Below, piece after piece: positions 15,390 to 25,912 of a stretch of DNA of 64,000 nucleotides. The notes beneath the pieces were generated by a model that saw only the letters and a program-made list of their open reading frames with translations, was not told where the DNA came from and made no database searches. A program made the translations under genes and the position numbers. Positions within the stretch are counted from its first letter, which is position 1; each line of letters opens with the position of its first letter. This DNA is from Algibacter amylolyticus (lineage in GTDB: Bacteria > Bacteroidota > Bacteroidia > Flavobacteriales > Flavobacteriaceae). The DNA is taken from assembly GCF_014202225.1 (NCBI RefSeq), contig NZ_JACHGE010000008.1:62001-126000 (forward strand). Reading direction: 5' to 3'.

Positions 15390-17249
15390 TTATTCAAAGC
15401 TTTGCATGTCTACTAGTTTTTTATAAATACCTTTTTTATTAATAAGGTCGTCATGTTTACCTTGCTCTACAATTTCACCTTTATTTAAAACCACAATGTT
15501 ATCTGCGTTTTGTATGGTAGAAAGCCTGTGTGCAATAACAATTGATGTTCTGTTTTTCATCATGTTCTCCAGAGCTACTTGAACAATACGTTCGCTTTCG
15601 GTATCTAGGGCTGAGGTAGCCTCATCTAAAATCATAATTGGTGGGCTTTTTAAAACCGCTCTGGCAATACTTAATCGTTGTTTTTGTCCGCCAGAAAGTT
15701 TACCTCCAGAATCTCCAATATTTGTTTGAATGCCTTCTGGTAGATCTTTGACAAACTCCCAAGCGTTTGCAATTTTTAACGCATCAATAACCTCTTCCTC
15801 GGTTGCATCTTGCTTGCCTAGTTTTAAATTATTTATAATAGAATCGTTAAATAAAATAGCGTCTTGAGTTACAATACCTAATTGTTGTCTTAACGAGCTA
15901 GTGGTTAAATTATTAATATTTACACCATCAATTAAGATATCACCTTCGTTAACATGATAAAAACGTGTTATTAGATTGGCAATTGTAGATTTACCACTAC
16001 CAGATTGCCCTACTAAAGCTACGGTTTGACCTTTAGGAATGGTTAATGAGAAGTTTTTTAGAACATACTCGTCATCATATTTAAAGGATATGTTTTTGAA
16101 TTCAATCTCGTTTTTAAACCCTTCTAAATTTGTAGCATTAGGTATATCTTTAATGGGATTAGGCGAGTCTATAATTTCTTGAATACGCTCTGCCGCAGCG
16201 CCTCCTTTTTTAATATTGTAAATACCTCGTGTAATAGCTTTAGCCGGTGTTAGTATGTTATATGCTAACCCTAAATACACTAAAAATGTACTTCCTTCTA
16301 GTGTGTTTCCTGCTTCTCCAGAGAGTATTAAATTTCCGCCATACCAAAGTATCCCGGAAATCATTAAAATACCAAGTATTTCGCTGGTTGGTGATGCTAA
16401 ATTTTGGCGGTTTAATAATTTATTTGAAAAGTTATAGAACCTTTGGGTAGATTCTTGAAAGCGGTTATAAAAAAGACCTTCGGCATTAAACCCTTTAATG
16501 ATTCGTAACCCCGTTAATGTTTCTTCTAATGTAGAGAGAAAAGTACCTTGCTCTTTTTGTACGCGACCAGATTTTCGTTTTAAGCTTTTCCCAATTCTGG
16601 AAATTACAAAACTCATTATTGGAATAAATATAAAAACAAATAAGGTTAGCTGCGTGCTTATATAAAGCATTGCTATTATTGTAAAAATAATGGTTAGTGG
16701 CTCTCTAATTATAAGTTCTAGAACGGGGAGAAATGAGTATTGTAAATCATTAACATCGCCAGTAACTCTAGCAATGATATCTCCTTTTTTTTGTTCAGAA
16801 AAAAATGATAAAGGTAGTTCAACCGTTTTTTTGTAAACCTTATTTCTAATGTCTCTAATGACGCCATTTCTTAAAAATACCATGAAGTAATTAGCGAGAT
16901 AGCCTGCAATGTTTTTAAGTATAAACATGGAGATTATAAGTCCTATAACAAAAAGTAGAGCTTTAGCTTTATCTCCACCCGTATAGGCATTCATGTGATA
17001 AATTAAAAAATCTTCACCAAAGTCTTTAATGTTACTAAGTCCTGTAAATTCTGGTTTCTTAATTGCAGCGGTAGCTATTTCCTTTCCGGAAGCATCAACA
17101 TTTTTTTCGAAAATAACATCCAACATGGGCTTTAATGCAATAAACGAAAGTGTTGCAAATAAAGCATAAAACACGTTAGCAATAACGTGTCCTATGGCGT
17201 ATTTTTTATAAGGTTTAGCGTACCTTAATATATTTGTAAAGTGGCTCAT
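15390..17249 (-). CDS. ABC exporter, MsbA/type IV family (fused membrane and ATPase domains)
   Basis: 619 residues: six transmembrane helices in the first 340 residues, then a nucleotide-binding domain with Walker A GQSGSGKST (near 421), Q-loop VTQDAILFND, signature LSGGQKQRLS and Walker B PPIMILDEATSALD. The half-transporter works as a homodimer that exports lipids or hydrophobic compounds; MsbA-like lipid A flipping is possible but unproven. Its ATG overlaps the stop of the upstream phosphohexomutase by one base (TAATG), so the two are translationally linked. The segment after the second helix is longer than in MsbA. Confidence 0.92.
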   Translation of the reverse strand: MSHFTNILRYAKPYKKYAIGHVIANVFYALFATLSFIALKPMLDVIFEKNVDASGKEIATAAIKKPEFTGLSNIKDFGEDFLIYHMNAYTGGDKAKALLFVIGLIISMFILKNIAGYLANYFMVFLRNGVIRDIRNKVYKKTVELPLSFFSEQKKGDIIARVTGDVNDLQYSFLPVLELIIREPLTIIFTIIAMLYISTQLTLFVFIFIPIMSFVISRIGKSLKRKSGRVQKEQGTFLSTLEETLTGLRIIKGFNAEGLFYNRFQESTQRFYNFSNKLLNRQNLASPTSEILGILMISGILWYGGNLILSGEAGNTLEGSTFLVYLGLAYNILTPAKAITRGIYNIKKGGAAAERIQEIIDSPNPIKDIPNATNLEGFKNEIEFKNISFKYDDEYVLKNFSLTIPKGQTVALVGQSGSGKSTIANLITRFYHVNEGDILIDGVNINNLTTSSLRQQLGIVTQDAILFNDSIINNLKLGKQDATEEEVIDALKIANAWEFVKDLPEGIQTNIGDSGGKLSGGQKQRLSIARAVLKSPPIMILDEATSALDTESERIVQVALENMMKNRTSIVIAHRLSTIQNADNIVVLNKGEIVEQGKHDDLINKKGIYKKLVDMQSFE

Positions 17250-18979
17250 TAAATGAGATTCATATCTTTTAAAATGGTTTCAGCTTTTGTGTCTAGAGCT
17301 GTTTCAGTTGTTTTGAAATTTTCAATAGTATCTAATGCACTGTTCACACTAACATAAAATTTAATTTTTGGTTCTGTACCACTAGGTCTTAAAGCGACTT
17401 GACTACCATCTTCAGTGTAATAAATAATTACATTAGATTTTGGAATGTCTAGAGTTGTTATTTTACCCGAAGCCATATCTTTAGAAGTAGCAGATTCGTA
17501 ATCTTCGATTTTTACAACTGCCGATCCGTTTACCACTTTAAGTGGGTTTTGTCTAGCATCAGTCATCATTTGTTTGATTTCTTCTGCACCTTCAATTCCT
17601 TTTTTAGTTAATGACACTAATTTTTCTTTGTAGAAACCATGTTCTGTATAAAGTTTTATTAATTCATTAAAGAAAGAGCTTCCGTTAGCTTTTGTAATTG
17701 CAGCAATTTCGCAAGCCAATAGGGTAGAGGTTACGGCATCTTTATCGCGTACAAAATCGCCAACCATATAACCAAAGCTTTCTTCACCACCACCAACAAA
17801 ATCTAGTTCTGGGAAATCTTTAATAAGTTTAGCTATCCATTTAAATCCTGTTAAAACAATTTTGCTTTCAACACCGTAAGACTCTGCTAATTTTGTTAGC
17901 ATAGGTGTCGATACAATGGTTGATGCAATAAATTCTTTTCCTTTTATTTTGCCTTCGGCCTTCCATTGTTTTAATAAGAAATCTGTCATCATTAACATGG
18001 TTTGATTTCCGTTTAAAAGCTGTAGTTCGCCATCGTTATTTCTAACTGCTACTCCTAATCTATCACAATCTGGGTCTGTACCAATAACAATATCTGCGTT
18101 TACTTTATCGGCTAATTCTAAAGCCATTTTTAAAGCAGCTGGCTCTTCAGGGTTAGGTGATTTAACGGTAGGGAAGCCGCCATCTGGTTTTTCTTGTTCT
18201 GCAACAATGTGTACATTTTTATAACCCGCACGTTTTAATGTTTCTGGAACAGCAGTAATAGATGTACCGTGAAGCGATGTAAATACAATGGTTAAATCGT
18301 CTTTTGCATTTTGTGTAGCACCTACAGATCCATTTTTAACAGAGGCATCAATAAATACATCATCAACATCTTTACCTATATATTTTATAAGATCGTTGTT
18401 GGCTTCAAATTTAATATTAGCGTAATCTAAATCGTTAATTAAACTAATTACAGCACCATCATGCGGCGGAACTAACTGACCACCATCTTGCCAATACACT
18501 TTATAGCCATTATATTCTGGCGGGTTATGAGAAGCTGTTAAAACAATACCACAGTGGCAATTTAAATGCTTAACTGCAAAAGATAACTCTGGAGTAGCAC
18601 GTAAATCTTCAAATAAAAACACCTCAATTCCATTGGCCGAAAACACATCTGCAACTACTTTAGCAAGCGTTTTACTATTGTGTCTACAATCATAAGCAAT
18701 TACAGCCTTTGGAGTTTCATTTGGAAATTGTTTATGTAAATAATCACTTAAACCTTGTGTGCTTTTTCCTAATGTATATTTGTTTATACGATTAGTACCA
18801 ACCCCCATAATACCGCGCATTCCACCAGTACCAAATTCTAAATCTTTATAAAAACTCTCTTGAATATCTTTTGGGTTGTTTGCTATACTATCTTTTATAG
18901 TAGCTTGAGTCTCTTCATCGAAAGATGGTGTTAACCATGCGTTAATTCGGTCTAAAATTTTTGGTTCAATGTGTATCAT
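17249..18979 (-). CDS. Phosphoglucomutase/phosphomannomutase family protein
   Basis: 576 residues from the ATG at 18979. The frame extends upstream to 19033, but a -7-like TATTTTTG lies at 19005-18998 within that extension and homology starts at MIHIEPKILDRINAWL. The active-site phosphoserine loop is TASHNPPEYNGYK, the metal loop is DPDCDRLG, the sugar loop GGGEESFGY, and the phosphate-binding loop RPSGTEPKIKFY. Length fits the eukaryote-like PGM/PMM (PgcA-type) group that interconverts glucose-1-P and glucose-6-P or the mannose equivalents. It feeds cell-envelope sugar synthesis. Confidence 0.92.
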   Translation of the reverse strand: MIHIEPKILDRINAWLTPSFDEETQATIKDSIANNPKDIQESFYKDLEFGTGGMRGIMGVGTNRINKYTLGKSTQGLSDYLHKQFPNETPKAVIAYDCRHNSKTLAKVVADVFSANGIEVFLFEDLRATPELSFAVKHLNCHCGIVLTASHNPPEYNGYKVYWQDGGQLVPPHDGAVISLINDLDYANIKFEANNDLIKYIGKDVDDVFIDASVKNGSVGATQNAKDDLTIVFTSLHGTSITAVPETLKRAGYKNVHIVAEQEKPDGGFPTVKSPNPEEPAALKMALELADKVNADIVIGTDPDCDRLGVAVRNNDGELQLLNGNQTMLMMTDFLLKQWKAEGKIKGKEFIASTIVSTPMLTKLAESYGVESKIVLTGFKWIAKLIKDFPELDFVGGGEESFGYMVGDFVRDKDAVTSTLLACEIAAITKANGSSFFNELIKLYTEHGFYKEKLVSLTKKGIEGAEEIKQMMTDARQNPLKVVNGSAVVKIEDYESATSKDMASGKITTLDIPKSNVIIYYTEDGSQVALRPSGTEPKIKFYVSVNSALDTIENFKTTETALDTKAETILKDMNLI

Positions 18980-19058
18980 ATAGTTAGTTTTATAAAACAA
19001 AAATAGGAAATTCATTACTTTATAATGAATCAATATCAGTTAATTTGTTTCGTGTTAA

Positions 19059-20006
19059 TTATATATTTAATTGGTCTTTAATCGTGTATCTTTTTTTGTC
19101 TGTTCTATTTCTTAAAATAAGCTCGCCTAAAAAGCCGGCTACAAAAAATTGCGTTCCTATAATCATCGTAGAAAGTGCAATATAAAACTGTGGTCGTTGT
19201 GTTATAAGTCTGCCTGCTCTATTAATAAATAGTTTGTCTATGCCCAGATAAAGTGCAAAAGCAAAACCTATAGCGAACATTATAAATCCTAAGGCGCCAA
19301 ATAAATGCATGGGGCGTTTGCCAAAGCGCGATAAAAACCAAATGGTAATTAAGTCTAGAAAACCATGCACAAAACGATCCATACCAAATTTTGTGACACC
19401 ATATTTTCTAGCCTGATGTTGTACTACCTTTTCTCCAATTTTTGAAAAACCAGCATTTTTTGAAAGCACTGGAATATAACGATGCATTTCGCCATTAACA
19501 TCTATATTTTTTACCACATCATTATGGTAGGCCTTTAAACCGCAGTTAAAATCGTGAAGTTTTACTCCAGATGTTTTTCTAGCCGCCCAATTAAATAGTT
19601 TCGATGGAAGGTTTTTTGCAATAATAGAATCATAGCGTTTCTTTTTCCATCCAGAAACTAAATCGTACCCATCTTTAACAATCATATTGTAAAGTTCTGG
19701 AATTTCATCTGGACTATCTTGTAAATCGGCATCCATAGTAATTATCACATCGCCTTTAGCTTTATTAAAACCAGCATGAAGGGCTTGCGATTTTCCAAAG
19801 TTTCGTAAAAAACGAATACCCTTTACAGATTTGTTTTTATGAGAAAGCTTAGTTATTAAATTCCAAGAATCATCTGTACTACCATCATCAATAAAAATAA
19901 TTTCGTAGGTATACTCGTAAGATAGCATAACTTTTGCAATCCAGTCGTGTAATTCGGTTAAAGATTCTTCTTCGTTTAGTAGTGGTATAACTACAGATAT
20001 ATGCAT
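19059..20006 (-). CDS. Family 2 glycosyltransferase, polyprenyl-phosphate sugar synthase type
   Basis: 315 residues. GT-A fold at 1-230 with FIDDGSTDDSW and the DxD-type MDADLQDSPDEIPEL, then two transmembrane segments at about 238-260 and 280-303. This is the layout of GtrB/DPM1/ArnC-like enzymes that move a sugar from a nucleotide donor to undecaprenyl phosphate on the cytoplasmic face. Its neighbour is a sugar-phosphate mutase, 26 bp beyond its stop codon in the direction of transcription if the longer mutase frame is used. A minus-strand TAATTTTG (20038-20031) may be its -7 element. Donor sugar is unknown. Confidence 0.9.
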   Translation of the reverse strand: MHISVVIPLLNEEESLTELHDWIAKVMLSYEYTYEIIFIDDGSTDDSWNLITKLSHKNKSVKGIRFLRNFGKSQALHAGFNKAKGDVIITMDADLQDSPDEIPELYNMIVKDGYDLVSGWKKKRYDSIIAKNLPSKLFNWAARKTSGVKLHDFNCGLKAYHNDVVKNIDVNGEMHRYIPVLSKNAGFSKIGEKVVQHQARKYGVTKFGMDRFVHGFLDLITIWFLSRFGKRPMHLFGALGFIMFAIGFAFALYLGIDKLFINRAGRLITQRPQFYIALSTMIIGTQFFVAGFLGELILRNRTDKKRYTIKDQLNI

Positions 20007-20044
20007 CTAGAATAGTTTCAAAATAAGTTTCAAAATTACGGAAT

Positions 20045-20578
20045 TTAAACGTCGTCTGGGTTATTTTTTTTCATTGCGGCTGCAACAATAAGTCCTACAA
20101 CACAAAAACCAACTATTTGAAAAATTAAGGATTGAATAACGTTGCCAATAGAAAACATATTTCCTTGTTCTTCCATCTTTTTCATGGTTTCATCTATAAT
20201 ATCGACTGGTACATTATAAGCTTCTAAACGCTCTATTTGAGAAACCATTACTTTTTCTTGAATTAAAGTTGCGGCTTCAGGATCGATTATATTAAATATG
20301 ATAATACTAATTATAGTACTTATAACTAAACCTATTAAAATAGTTATAAAATAGGATACAAAAGAGTTTTTAAAACTTAAAAAACCACCATTGGCAACTT
20401 TTGTTTTGTACACCGAAATAATACCGAAAATTATTATTAAAGCCAATATTACTAATCCAAACCAGATCTTGGTGTATAAGTCTAAATTAATAGCATAAGC
20501 CGTAACGGTTAATATTGCTAGTGCGATGCCTAAATACAGACCATGGTTTATAGCAATGGACTTTAAAAATTTTTCCAT
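20045..20578 (-). CDS. DUF4199 membrane protein
   Basis: 177 residues, four predicted transmembrane segments (about 13-32, 36-54, 70-98 and 147-168) and a short charged C-terminus. The pattern FLSFKNSFVSYFITILIG is typical of DUF4199, a family nearly confined to Bacteroidetes and without known function. A TATATTTG -7 element lies upstream on the minus strand (20625-20618). It precedes the glycosyltransferase by 38 bp and may be co-transcribed. Confidence 0.82.
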   Translation of the reverse strand: MEKFLKSIAINHGLYLGIALAILTVTAYAINLDLYTKIWFGLVILALIIIFGIISVYKTKVANGGFLSFKNSFVSYFITILIGLVISTIISIIIFNIIDPEAATLIQEKVMVSQIERLEAYNVPVDIIDETMKKMEEQGNMFSIGNVIQSLIFQIVGFCVVGLIVAAAMKKNNPDDV

Positions 20579-20739
20579 AATATTTCTGTTTACATAATTT
20601 ATTTTCTAGTTGGTATTCAAATATAGTAAAACGTTACATTTTTAAGCGAAAAGTTTTAGATTTTGAATGGTAATTTTAACTTCTTTTTTTATTTGAAAGA
20701 CAGGGGATTAAAAAATCAAATAAAAAAGAATAAAAAGTA

Positions 20740-20769
20740 TTGCACATTTATAAAAAATACCTAAATTTG
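20740..20769 (+). promoter_or_regulatory. Promoter of the L31 gene
   Basis: TTG at 20740-20742, 19 bp, TAAATTTG at 20762-20769. The start site would be near 20776, giving a leader of about 30 nt. Confidence 0.7.
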
Positions 20770-20808
20770 CATTTCCAAAATTGAAAGTAATAAATAAAGC
20801 ATTTAGCG

Positions 20809-21060
20809 ATGAGAAAAGGTATACATCCAGAAAATTATAGAATTGTAGCGTTTAAAGATATGTCTAATGATGATGTGTTTTTAACAAAATCTACAGCAAA
20901 TACTAATGAAACTCTTGAAGTTGATGGTGTTGAATATCCATTAGTAAAAATGGAGATTTCTAGAACATCTCATCCATTCTACACTGGTAAATCTAAATTA
21001 GTAGATACAGCTGGTCGTATTGACAAGTTCAAAAACAAGTATGCTAAATTTAAAAAATAA
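20809..21060 (+). CDS. rpmE2: 50S ribosomal protein L31, type B (zinc-free)
   Basis: 83 residues, type B length. [19 protein letters not shown] and [17 protein letters not shown] are family hallmarks. The protein has no cysteine, so it is the zinc-independent form. In many bacteria such copies replace a zinc-binding L31 under zinc limitation; in Bacteroidetes the type B form is often the only one. It is a single-gene unit with its own promoter and terminator. Confidence 0.96.
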   Translation: MRKGIHPENYRIVAFKDMSNDDVFLTKSTANTNETLEVDGVEYPLVKMEISRTSHPFYTGKSKLVDTAGRIDKFKNKYAKFKK

Positions 21061-21082
21061 GTTTAGTCTAAAATATATTTTT

Positions 21083-21112
21083 AAAAAGCCTTTCTATTAT
21101 GAGAGGCTTTTT
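21083..21112 (+). terminator. Terminator after L31
   Basis: AAAAAGCCTTTC (21083-21094) pairs with GAGAGGCTTTTT (21101-21112), with one G-T pair, around the loop TATTAT, followed by a T-run. Confidence 0.9.
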
Positions 21113-21252
21113 TATTTTTACAAAGTTTAAAAATGTTGCATAACATAGGTTAAAAAGTAACTATAAACGAATTTAATAAGTTGAAATTAAGTTTGTTTGG
21201 TATAAATCGTAAGTTTGAAGGCATAGCTTTTAACTTTTAACTAAAACTTTAA

Positions 21253-22428
21253 ATGAATTATATTCTATTTGATGGTCCGTCGCGTAACAACCTGTTGCCT
21301 TTTACATTTACAAGACCAGTAGCCGACATTCGTGTTGGGATTTTAACCATTAGAGAAAAGTGGGAAACGTATTTAGGAGTTACAACTACAACTGTTACCG
21401 AAGATTATCTTTCTGATAAATATCCGATGGTAGAAATGGAAGAAAACATTATGATTAATGCATCTTGTCTTCCACATAAAGAATTAGTAGAAGCCATTAC
21501 TAACTTAAAAGAAAATCAAGCCATTTTTGAAGGTGAAGAGTTGGTGGCATTTTTTGCTAAAGAAGCTCAAGATGATATAAACTTCGATGATTTTGAAATT
21601 ATAGAATACCAACAAGACATTATAAAAATAGAACATACTTGGGATATTTTCTCTAAAAACGGAGAAGCTATTAAACAAGATTTCAATTTATTAACAAAGG
21701 ATAGAACTTCACAGGCTATTCCTGCTAGTAATAATATTATAGCTCCAGAAAATATATTTATAGAAGAAGGTGCAGAATTAGAATTTACAACGCTTAACGC
21801 CAGTAAAGGGCCAATATATATAGGTAAGAATGCCGAAATAATGGAAGGCGCCATAGTTAGGGGGCCACTGGCACTTTGCGAAAGTGCTGCTATTAAATTA
21901 GGTTCAAAAATTTATGGACCAGCAACCATAGGGCCTCATAGTAAAGTTGGTGGCGAAATTAGTAACTCCGTTATTTTTGGATATTCTAGTAAAGGTCATG
22001 ATGGCTTTTTAGGAGATTCTGTCTTAGGAGAATGGTGTAATTTGGGTGCCGATACTAATAATTCTAATTTAAAAAATAATTACGCCGAAGTGCGTTTATG
22101 GGATTACCAAACACAAGGTTTTGCCAAAACAGGTTTGCAGTTTTGCGGACTTATAATGGGCGATCATAGTAAATGTGGTATTAATACCATGTTTAATACA
22201 GGTACAGTTGTGGGTGTAAGCGCTAATATATTTGGTAGTGGATTTCCTAGAAACTTTATACCTAGTTTTAGTTGGGGTGGTAACGCCGGTTTTTCAACCT
22301 ATCTAACAAAAAAAGCGTTCGAAGTGGCGCCTATAGTCATGAAACGACGTAATGTTGAATTTACAGAACAGGATAAAGCTATCTTAGAGCATGTTTTTGA
22401 AGAAACGAAGCTCTTTAGGCGTTATTAA
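21253..22428 (+). CDS. GlmU-like sugar nucleotidyltransferase/acyltransferase-fold protein
   Basis: 391 residues. The N-terminus (ILFDGPSRNNLLPFTFTRPVADIRVG) matches the flavobacterial GlmU-family proteins, which have a degenerate nucleotidyltransferase domain. From about 175 a left-handed beta-helix appears as hexapeptide repeats (GPIYIGKNAEIMEGAIVRGP, IGPHSKVGGEISNSVIFG). The segment WCNLGADTNNSNLKNNY is typical. It differs from true GlmU and the reaction is not established; a role in activated amino-sugar supply is inferred. A TAAGTTTG -7 element lies at 21210-21217. Confidence 0.82.
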   Translation: MNYILFDGPSRNNLLPFTFTRPVADIRVGILTIREKWETYLGVTTTTVTEDYLSDKYPMVEMEENIMINASCLPHKELVEAITNLKENQAIFEGEELVAFFAKEAQDDINFDDFEIIEYQQDIIKIEHTWDIFSKNGEAIKQDFNLLTKDRTSQAIPASNNIIAPENIFIEEGAELEFTTLNASKGPIYIGKNAEIMEGAIVRGPLALCESAAIKLGSKIYGPATIGPHSKVGGEISNSVIFGYSSKGHDGFLGDSVLGEWCNLGADTNNSNLKNNYAEVRLWDYQTQGFAKTGLQFCGLIMGDHSKCGINTMFNTGTVVGVSANIFGSGFPRNFIPSFSWGGNAGFSTYLTKKAFEVAPIVMKRRNVEFTEQDKAILEHVFEETKLFRRY

Positions 22429-22503
22429 TTATTAGATTTATAAGAATATCTTTTTTGTTTTAATAAAAAAAAACTTACATTGCACTAGTTGATTTGTTTG
22501 TAA

Positions 22504-23235
22504 ATGTCCAAATTTCGTAAAGAAGCAATTGCTTTTTCTTTGTTTTTTTTAGCTGTACTTTTAATAGATATCGTTATTAAAATAAATTGGGATGCTTCTT
22601 TATTTCGTTATATTTCAAAGGGATCGCTCTCTATTTTATTAATAGGATATTACACCTTATTTCATAAAGAATCCTCTAGCGTAAAGCAGTTTTTTATGAC
22701 TTTAGCCTTAGTTTTTTTCTTAATAGGAGACATCTTCTTTATACTTTATGAAATCCAATTATATTACATTTTCGCTATTTTTTCGTTTGGTCTAGCTAAA
22801 TTGTTTTACGTATTTAGGTTTTCTAATCAGAGCGATTTTAGGGTAAAACAAATTACTCCTGCGCTCACTTTTTGCTTCTTGTTAATGATGTTAGTTATGT
22901 ATTTAATTAACGACAATCTTAATGATTTTTTCTTCCCTACATTGTTTTACTTCTTTGTAACCACTTTATTTGTAATATTCTCTTTTTTGCGCAGAGACCA
23001 TGTAAACAGGCAAAGTTATAATCTGGTAATTATAGGTGTGTTTTTTGCTTTAGGGTCCGATACTTTAGCGGCTTTAACATCATTCTATCATAGCGATATA
23101 CCTTACCAAAATATAGCAGTTATGCTTTTTTATGGGGTGTCTCAGCTATTAATAGTTTTAGGTATAGTTAAGGAGACAAATATGGCCGTTGAAGAAGGTC
23201 GTGTGCTCAATGAAAATGAGCAATTCAAGGATTAA
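22504..23235 (+). CDS. YhhN/TMEM86-family membrane protein (lysoplasmalogenase-like)
   Basis: 243 residues, about eight transmembrane segments. Conserved polar residues in helices match the YhhN family: FLIGDIFFILYE near 75-86, FGLAKLFYVFRF near 97-108, ALGSDTLAALTSF near 182-194 and FYGVSQLLIVLGI near 213-225. Characterised members hydrolyse the vinyl-ether bond of lysoplasmalogens; whether this one does is not known. It is 75 bp downstream of the GlmU-like gene in the same direction. Confidence 0.78.
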   Translation: MSKFRKEAIAFSLFFLAVLLIDIVIKINWDASLFRYISKGSLSILLIGYYTLFHKESSSVKQFFMTLALVFFLIGDIFFILYEIQLYYIFAIFSFGLAKLFYVFRFSNQSDFRVKQITPALTFCFLLMMLVMYLINDNLNDFFFPTLFYFFVTTLFVIFSFLRRDHVNRQSYNLVIIGVFFALGSDTLAALTSFYHSDIPYQNIAVMLFYGVSQLLIVLGIVKETNMAVEEGRVLNENEQFKD

Positions 23236-23540
23236 TAGGCTTTAAAGTTTCACTAAACAGGTAGCCACCTTAATACCTATTTATTTTATTAAGGCTTTCG
23301 TTTTCTTTTACAATTCCAAGTACACTTCAATTATATATTCATGGTTTTATAGGCCTAAAATAGATTTTGCAGACTATTATTAAGTATTATCAGTAAAACC
23401 TAATTTAAATTATCGAGCTTATCAATGCTATTTTAGTTCATTAAGTTTTATGAAACTTTAACAGGGGCTATACTTGTCTCGAGGACGTTTATTTTGTATA
23501 TTGAGTACTTGTAGAATAATCAAAAAAATAAACAAAATTT
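23236..23540. other. 305-bp intergenic region before aconitase
   Basis: No gene seen. It contains a small hairpin AAGTTT-TATG-AAACTT near 23444-23459 and other weak inverted repeats. I found no clean TAnnTTTG promoter, although TATTTTG near 23490 could serve. Confidence 0.4.
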
Positions 23541-25808
23541 ATGGCATTTGACATTGATATGATTAAGGGTGTTTACACCAAAATGACTGAACGAGTTGAT
23601 AAAGCACGTAATATTGTCGGGAAACCACTAACACTATCAGAAAAGATATTGTATACACACTTATGGGATGGTTCACCTACCGAAGCATTTACTAGAGGTA
23701 AGGATTATGTGGATTTTTCACCAGATCGAATTGCATGTCAAGATGCTACAGCTCAAATGGCATTATTGCAGTTTATGCAAGCCGGAAAAACTAAGGTTGC
23801 TGTACCAACAACGGTGCATTGCGATCATTTAATTCAAGCTAAAGAAGGTGCTGCAAAAGATTTAAAACACGCCAACAGCGTAAGTAGCGAGGTATTTAAT
23901 TTTTTAGAGTCGGTGTCTAATAAATATGGTATTGGTTTCTGGAAACCAGGAGCTGGTATTATACATCAAGTAGTTTTAGAAAATTACGCATTCCCAGGAG
24001 GAATGATGATTGGTACAGATTCGCACACCGTAAATGCCGGAGGGTTAGGAATGGTGGCCATTGGAGTTGGCGGAGCAGATGCGGTAGATGTTATGGCAGG
24101 TATGGCTTGGGAACTTAAATTCCCTAAGCTTATAGGTGTTAGGTTAACAGGAAAGCTTTCGGGTTGGACAGCGCCAAAGGATGTTATATTAAAAGTAGCC
24201 GAAATTCTTACCGTAAAAGGAGGTACAGGTGCTATTGTTGAATATTTCGGACCAGGAGCAACAGCTATGTCATGTACAGGAAAAGGAACTATTTGTAATA
24301 TGGGAGCAGAAATTGGAGCTACAACATCTACATTTGGTTACGATGAATCTATGGAACGTTATTTACGTGCTACAGATAGAGCAGATGTTGCCGATGCTGC
24401 AAATGAGGTAAAAGCACATTTAACGGCAGATCCGGAAGTGTATGCAAACCCAGAGCAATATTTCGATCAAGTTATAGAAATTAATTTATCAGAATTAGGG
24501 CCATTATTAAACGGACCATTCACTCCAGATTTATCAACCACAGTTGGTAAAGCTATGACCGAAAAAGCAAAAGCTAACGATTGGCCAATAAAAGTAGAAT
24601 GGGGATTAATAGGGTCGTGTACAAATTCATCTTACGAAGATTTGTCAAGAGCTTCATCAATAGCACAACAAGCCTTAGATAAAGGTTTAAAAATAAAAGC
24701 AGAATTAGGTATTAATCCAGGATCAGAGCAAGTACGCTACACCGCAGAACGTGATGGTATTCTTGGGATTTTTGAAAAATTAGACGCTAAAATATTTACT
24801 AATGCTTGTGGGCCATGTATTGGGCAATGGGCTAGATATAGCGACCCTAAAAACGCACCAAAAAATAGTATTGTACACTCTTTTAATAGAAACTTTGCTA
24901 AACGTGCCGATGGAAACCCAAACACACATGCCTTTGTAGCATCTCCCGAAATAACAGCAGCTATTGCTGTAGCGGGACGCTTAGATTTTAATCCTTTAAC
25001 CGATAAGTTAATTAACGAAAACGGCGAAGAGGTGATGTTCGATGAGCCAACAGGATGGGAATTACCACCAAAAGGTTTCGAGGTTAAGGACAATGGGTAT
25101 TTAGCGCCAGAAGCCGATGGTAGTCATGTTCAAATTTCTGTAAAAGACGATTCAGAACGTTTACAATTATTAACACCTTTTACACCACTAGGAAGCTCCA
25201 TTACGGGTGCTAAACTTTTAATTAAAGCCTTTGGTAAATGTACCACCGATCATATTTCTATGGCAGGACCTTGGTTACGTTTCCGTGGGCATCTAGATAA
25301 CATTGCAAACAATACTTTAATTGGAGCAGTAAATGCCTTTAACCAAAAAACAAACTTTGTTAAAAACCAATTAACTGGCGATTATGGCGGAGTGCCAGAT
25401 GTACAGCGCGAATATAAAAAAGCAGGTATAAAAACGGTAGTAGTTGGCGATCATAATTATGGCGAAGGGTCTTCTAGAGAGCATGCCGCAATGCAACCAA
25501 GACATCTAGGTGTCGCTGCAGTAATTGTAAAATCGTTTGCACGTATTCACGAAACAAACCTTAAAAAACAAGGTATGTTAGGCTTAACTTTTAATAACGA
25601 AGCGGATTACGATTTAATTCAAGAAAACGACACCTTTAATTTTATCGATTTAAATGAATTTGCACCAGGTAAACAATTAACGCTAGAAGCGGTTCATGAC
25701 GATGGATCTAAAGATCTTATCAAATTAAACCACACCTATAACAAAGCACAAATTGCCTGGTATAACGAAGGTTCTGCACTTAATTTAATTAAAAGGCAAA
25801 ACGCATAA
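23541..25808 (+). CDS. acn: Aconitate hydratase, mitochondrial-type
   Basis: 755 residues, the length of mitochondrial-type aconitases rather than AcnA (about 890) or AcnB (about 860). It converts citrate to isocitrate in the TCA cycle with a [4Fe-4S] cluster. The cluster cysteines are Cys360 ([10 protein letters not shown]), Cys423 and Cys426 ([10 protein letters not shown]). Other family landmarks are TVHCDHLI near 95, [12 protein letters not shown] near 160, and the swivel-domain signature [15 protein letters not shown] near 645. It is a single gene followed by a strong terminator. Confidence 0.97.
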   Translation: MAFDIDMIKGVYTKMTERVDKARNIVGKPLTLSEKILYTHLWDGSPTEAFTRGKDYVDFSPDRIACQDATAQMALLQFMQAGKTKVAVPTTVHCDHLIQAKEGAAKDLKHANSVSSEVFNFLESVSNKYGIGFWKPGAGIIHQVVLENYAFPGGMMIGTDSHTVNAGGLGMVAIGVGGADAVDVMAGMAWELKFPKLIGVRLTGKLSGWTAPKDVILKVAEILTVKGGTGAIVEYFGPGATAMSCTGKGTICNMGAEIGATTSTFGYDESMERYLRATDRADVADAANEVKAHLTADPEVYANPEQYFDQVIEINLSELGPLLNGPFTPDLSTTVGKAMTEKAKANDWPIKVEWGLIGSCTNSSYEDLSRASSIAQQALDKGLKIKAELGINPGSEQVRYTAERDGILGIFEKLDAKIFTNACGPCIGQWARYSDPKNAPKNSIVHSFNRNFAKRADGNPNTHAFVASPEITAAIAVAGRLDFNPLTDKLINENGEEVMFDEPTGWELPPKGFEVKDNGYLAPEADGSHVQISVKDDSERLQLLTPFTPLGSSITGAKLLIKAFGKCTTDHISMAGPWLRFRGHLDNIANNTLIGAVNAFNQKTNFVKNQLTGDYGGVPDVQREYKKAGIKTVVVGDHNYGEGSSREHAAMQPRHLGVAAVIVKSFARIHETNLKKQGMLGLTFNNEADYDLIQENDTFNFIDLNEFAPGKQLTLEAVHDDGSKDLIKLNHTYNKAQIAWYNEGSALNLIKRQNA

Positions 25809-25860
25809 TACATTTTACCTACGAGTGTTTCCAAAACCTTGTAGGTTTCTATACTATTTA

Positions 25861-25886
25861 AAAATCCAGCTTTTTAGCTGGATTTT
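25861..25886 (+). terminator. Terminator after aconitase
   Basis: AAAATCCAGCT (25861-25871) pairs with AGCTGGATTTT (25876-25886) around TTTT, followed by more Ts. Confidence 0.92.
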
Positions 25887-25912
25887 TTTATTTAAACAAA
25901 GGTGTTATATGG

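Noticed and set aside
18980-19033. N-terminal extension of the phosphohexomutase
   Set aside because: A -7 element lies within it and homology starts at 18979.
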